Shown: in pieces, positions 61,415 to 64,000 of the stretch
Layout: each line of letters starts with the position of its first letter
Position numbering within the stretch: position 1 is the stretch's first letter
From: Flavobacterium glaciei
Lineage (GTDB): Bacteria; Bacteroidota; Bacteroidia; Flavobacteriales; Flavobacteriaceae
DNA: 64,000 bases
Reading direction: 5' to 3'
Assembly: GCF_003350545.1 (NCBI RefSeq)
Contig: NZ_QQBA01000003.1
Span: 124,001-188,000, forward strand
Made by a program: the position numbers and the translations under genes
The notes under the pieces: generated by a model
What the model was told of the DNA's origin: nothing
What the model saw: the letters and a program-made list of their open reading frames with translations, nothing else
Database searches by the model: none

Positions 61415-61609
61415 ATGGCGCATCCTAAGAGAAAAATCTCCAAAACAAGAAGAGATAAAAGAAGAACACATTACAAAGCTACTGTAGCACAAATTGCTAC
61501 TTGTCCTATTACAGGAGAAGCACATTTATACCATAGAGCTTACTGGCACGAAGGAAAAATGTATTACAGAGGGCAAGTTGTTATAGATAAATCTGTAGCT
61601 GTTGCTTAA
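61415..61609 (+). CDS. rpmF: 50S ribosomal protein L32
   Basis: 64 residues, very basic at the start ([20 protein letters not shown]), with a single Cys in [10 protein letters not shown] in place of the usual zinc-binding CxxC pairs, so this is a zinc-independent form. It follows yceD by 9 nt and is followed by a strong terminator, the usual yceD-rpmF-fabH arrangement. Confidence 0.97.
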   Translation: MAHPKRKISKTRRDKRRTHYKATVAQIATCPITGEAHLYHRAYWHEGKMYYRGQVVIDKSVAVA

Positions 61610-61632
61610 TACATTTTTGTAAATGATATTCG

Positions 61633-61658
61633 AACTCTCACATCGTGAGAGTTTTTTT
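61633..61658 (+). terminator. Terminator after rpmF
   Basis: AACTCTCAC-ATC-GTGAGAGTT (61633-61653) followed by a T-run. Confidence 0.9.
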
Positions 61659-61781
61659 GTTGTTTATAATTTTCGTTAAATAAGAAGTTCCAAAGCAATG
61701 AAAATGGAATTTTTTTTGTAATTTTCAAGTCTTTTAAAAATTTTTCAAATGGCAACATTTGACAAAAAATAATCGCATATA

Positions 61782-62780
61782 ATGAATACAATTACAGCCG
61801 CAATAACCGCTGTTGGAGCCTATGTTCCAGACTTTGTTTTGACAAACAAAGCTCTTGAGTCCATGGTTGATACCAATGACGAGTGGATTACCTCTCGTAC
61901 AGGCATAAAGGAAAGAAGAATCCTCAAAGAAGAGGGTAAAGGAACTTCTTTTTTAGCCATAAAAGCTGCGCAGGATTTATTAGCAAAAGCTAATATTGAT
62001 CCTCTAGAAATAGACTTATTAATAATGGCAACTGCAACGCCAGATATGCCGGTGGCTTCAACAGGTGTATATGTAGCAACAGAAATAGGTGCTTTAAATG
62101 CTTTTGCTTATGATTTGCAAGCAGCATGTTCCAGTTTTCTATTTGGTATGTCAACTGCAGCTGCTTACATACAGTCTGGAAGATACAAGAAGGTACTCTT
62201 AATAGGTGCGGATAAAATGTCTTCTATTGTAGATTATACAGATAGATCAACGTGTATTATTTTTGGAGACGGAGCTGGAGCAGTATTGTTTGAGCCTAAT
62301 TATGAAGGATTAGGATTGCAGGATGAATATTTGCGCAGTGATGGAATCGGAAGAGATTTTTTAAAAATTGATGCTGGCGGTTCTTTGCTTCCTGCTTCTC
62401 TCGAAACAGTTACAGATAATAAACACAATATCATTCAAGACGGAAAAACAGTTTTTAAATATGCTGTTACCAATATGGCTGACTCAAGTGAATTAATTCT
62501 GAAAAGAAATAATTTAACTAACGAAAATGTTGATTGGTTAGTTCCTCATCAAGCCAACAAACGTATTATTGATGCAACAGCAAATAGAATGAATTTAGAA
62601 GATTCTAAAGTGTTGATGAATATCGAAAAATACGGAAATACAACTTCTGCAACTTTACCATTAGTTCTTAATGATTTTGAACATTTATTCAAAAAAGGAG
62701 ACACAATAATTTTAGCTGCTTTTGGAGGTGGATTCACTTGGGGGTCTATATATTTAAAATGGGCATACGATAAAAAATAA
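61782..62780 (+). CDS. fabH: 3-oxoacyl-[ACP] synthase III
   Basis: It starts fatty-acid chains from acyl-CoA and malonyl-ACP. The 332-residue protein has the catalytic Cys116 (LQAACSSFLFG), the His of VPHQANKRI and the Asn of YGNTTSATLPL. It is separated from rpmF by a terminator and followed after 23 nt by accB, placing it with acetyl-CoA carboxylase subunits. Preference for acetyl- or branched acyl-CoA cannot be read. Confidence 0.97.
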   Translation: MNTITAAITAVGAYVPDFVLTNKALESMVDTNDEWITSRTGIKERRILKEEGKGTSFLAIKAAQDLLAKANIDPLEIDLLIMATATPDMPVASTGVYVATEIGALNAFAYDLQAACSSFLFGMSTAAAYIQSGRYKKVLLIGADKMSSIVDYTDRSTCIIFGDGAGAVLFEPNYEGLGLQDEYLRSDGIGRDFLKIDAGGSLLPASLETVTDNKHNIIQDGKTVFKYAVTNMADSSELILKRNNLTNENVDWLVPHQANKRIIDATANRMNLEDSKVLMNIEKYGNTTSATLPLVLNDFEHLFKKGDTIILAAFGGGFTWGSIYLKWAYDKK

Positions 62781-62803
62781 ATTTAAACTAAAAACAAATA
62801 ATT

Positions 62804-63283
62804 ATGGATTTAAAAGAAATTCAAAATCTAATCAAGTTTGTAGCAAATTCAGGAGTTGCAGAAGTTAAATTGGAAATGGATGATGTAAAAATCACCATCA
62901 GAACAACTTTAGAAGGGAATGTAACTGAAACCACGTATGTTCAGCAAATGCCAGCTCAAGCGACACTTCCACAAGCAGCAGCACCACAACAAATTGCTCC
63001 GGTAGCAGCAGCTCCAGCAGCTCCAGTGGATGAAAATGCACACTATATCACCATAAAATCTCCAATCATTGGAACTTTTTATAGAAAACCATCTCCAGAT
63101 AAACCAATGTTTGTTGAAGTAGGTAAAACAATTTCTAAAGGTGACGTACTATGTGTAATTGAAGCCATGAAATTATTTAATGAAATTGAATCTGAAGTTT
63201 CTGGTAAAATTGTAAAAATATTGGTTGATGATATGTCACCAGTTGAATTTGACCAACCATTATTCTTAGTAGATCCATCATAA
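62804..63283 (+). CDS. accB: Biotin carboxyl carrier protein of acetyl-CoA carboxylase
   Basis: 159 residues. The N-terminal part (about 1-48) is followed by an Ala/Pro/Gln-rich linker (about 49-78) and a biotinyl domain with the acceptor Lys123 in [11 protein letters not shown]. It shuttles carboxybiotin between AccC and the carboxyltransferase. It is followed after 82 nt by accC, with an inverted repeat between them. Confidence 0.97.
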   Translation: MDLKEIQNLIKFVANSGVAEVKLEMDDVKITIRTTLEGNVTETTYVQQMPAQATLPQAAAPQQIAPVAAAPAAPVDENAHYITIKSPIIGTFYRKPSPDKPMFVEVGKTISKGDVLCVIEAMKLFNEIESEVSGKIVKILVDDMSPVEFDQPLFLVDPS

Positions 63284-63291
63284 TATTTTTG

Positions 63292-63343
63292 AAATTCCAA
63301 TAGTCAATTCCAAATTCCGATTTGAATTTAACTATTGGAATTT
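63292..63343 (+). repeat. Inverted repeat between accB and accC
   Basis: AAATTCCAATAGT (63292-63304) and its exact complement ACTATTGGAATTT (63331-63343), with an inner AAATTC/GAATTT pair. It lies in the intercistronic gap and may affect mRNA stability or the accB:accC ratio, or be a dispersed AT-rich repeat. Confidence 0.55.
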
Positions 63344-63365
63344 TGAATTTAAAACATAAAATAAG

Positions 63366-64000
63366 ATGTTTAAAAAAATATTGATTGCCAATAGAGGGGA
63401 AATTGCGTTACGCGTAATTAGAACATGCAAGGAAATGGGTATAAAAACAGTAGCCGTTTATTCTACTGCTGATGCCGAAAGTCTACATGTAAAGTTTGCT
63501 GATGAAGCAGTTTGTATTGGGCCACCTCCAAGCAACTTGTCCTACTTAAAAATGTCAAATATTATTGCAGCAGCAGAAATTACAAATGCAGATGCAATAC
63601 ATCCGGGATACGGATTTCTTTCTGAGAATTCTAAATTTTCTAAAATTTGTCAAGAACACGGTATTAAATTCATTGGAGCATCTCCAGAGATGATTGATAG
63701 AATGGGAGACAAAGCTTCTGCTAAAGCTACGATGATTGAAGCAGGCGTTCCTTGTGTTCCAGGTTCAGTAGGGATCTTAGAATCTTACGAGCAAGCCTTA
63801 CAATTATCAAGAGATTTTGGCTACCCAGTAATGCTTAAAGCAACTGCTGGTGGTGGTGGAAAAGGAATGAGAGCTGTTTGGAAAGAAGACGAATTGTTAA
63901 AAGCTTGGGAAGGTGCACGTCAAGAATCTGCAGCAGCTTTTGGTAATGACGGGATGTATCTTGAGAAATTAATCGAAGAACCACGTCATATTGAAATCCA
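63366..64000 (+). CDS. accC: Acetyl-CoA carboxylase biotin carboxylase, 5' part
   Basis: The first 211 codons of biotin carboxylase, which carboxylates biotin on AccB using ATP and bicarbonate; the window ends inside the gene. The start reads [19 protein letters not shown], with [19 protein letters not shown] and the glycine-rich ATP loop [10 protein letters not shown] (about residues 161-170) further on. Everything visible matches the AccC subunit rather than a longer pyruvate or propionyl-CoA carboxylase, though the carboxylase domains look alike; the accB neighbour favours acetyl-CoA. Confidence 0.95.
   Translation, partial: MFKKILIANRGEIALRVIRTCKEMGIKTVAVYSTADAESLHVKFADEAVCIGPPPSNLSYLKMSNIIAAAEITNADAIHPGYGFLSENSKFSKICQEHGIKFIGASPEMIDRMGDKASAKATMIEAGVPCVPGSVGILESYEQALQLSRDFGYPVMLKATAGGGGKGMRAVWKEDELLKAWEGARQESAAAFGNDGMYLEKLIEEPRHIEI

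Noticed and set aside
63366..64000. Pyruvate or propionyl-CoA carboxylase
   Set aside because: The N-terminal domain alone cannot distinguish, but the accB gene immediately upstream makes acetyl-CoA carboxylase far more likely.

Overview
The window is about 64 kb of low-GC chromosome from a member of the Bacteroidota, most likely Flavobacterium or a close relative. Supporting signs are promoter-like TTG-N19/20-TAnnTTTG elements, near absence of Shine-Dalgarno sequences, an OmpA protein with thrombospondin type-3 repeats, a Bacteroidota-style AddAB pair, membrane-anchored AraC and TPR sensor kinases, and intergenic repeat families typical of this group. No phage, plasmid, rRNA operon or CRISPR array is visible. 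One tRNA is present. The start of fabF and the end of accC are cut by the window edges.

Layout: 1-5.9 kb holds fatty-acid and purine genes (fabF, acpP, purN, rnhA, a PfkB-family kinase, a long PurF) and superoxide dismutase. 6.2-9.1 kb holds comF, glyS and a small outer-membrane protein. 9.6-13.6 kb is a signalling cluster: a LytTR regulator whose receiver has Glu at the phosphorylation site, a 60-residue exported peptide, a TPR-containing sensor kinase and its response regulator. 13.7-18.2 kb has thiL, a 109-bp tandem array built from the 5' end of pfkB, pfkB itself and lepA. 18.5-22.6 kb holds small envelope genes, a 57-residue basic ORF and a 7-TM AraC regulator. 22.7-27.5 kb has a radical-SAM/DNA-metabolism gene pair, dusB, a LolC/E-like permease and rbfA. 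27.7-37.1 kb holds addA and addB separated by kbl and ompA. addA carries an in-frame insertion of a DUF559 endonuclease domain with inverted ends, plus two further in-frame palindromes. 37.1-44.7 kb has a minimal ABC pair, a hydrolase, an AIM24 protein, an aminopeptidase and a large BNR/VPS10 protein. 44.7-49.3 kb is the glyoxylate shunt (aceB-aceA) with a divergent XRE-type regulator and a palindrome between them. 49.4-64 kb holds an HMG-CoA synthase, sdhCAB, omega-amidase, methylmalonyl-CoA epimerase, a CAT-anticodon tRNA, ribE, pdxA, and the yceD-rpmF-fabH-accB-accC fatty-acid cluster.

Most genes are core metabolism and housekeeping. The glyoxylate shunt, succinate dehydrogenase and methylmalonyl-CoA epimerase fit growth on acetate, fatty acids or propionate-yielding substrates. 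The less ordinary signals are the addA insertion, the pfkB decoy array, the peptide/TPR-kinase cluster, four copies of a modular intergenic repeat with an exchangeable hairpin, and several genes whose promoter almost touches the start codon. All functional calls come from reading the sequence; no database search was run.
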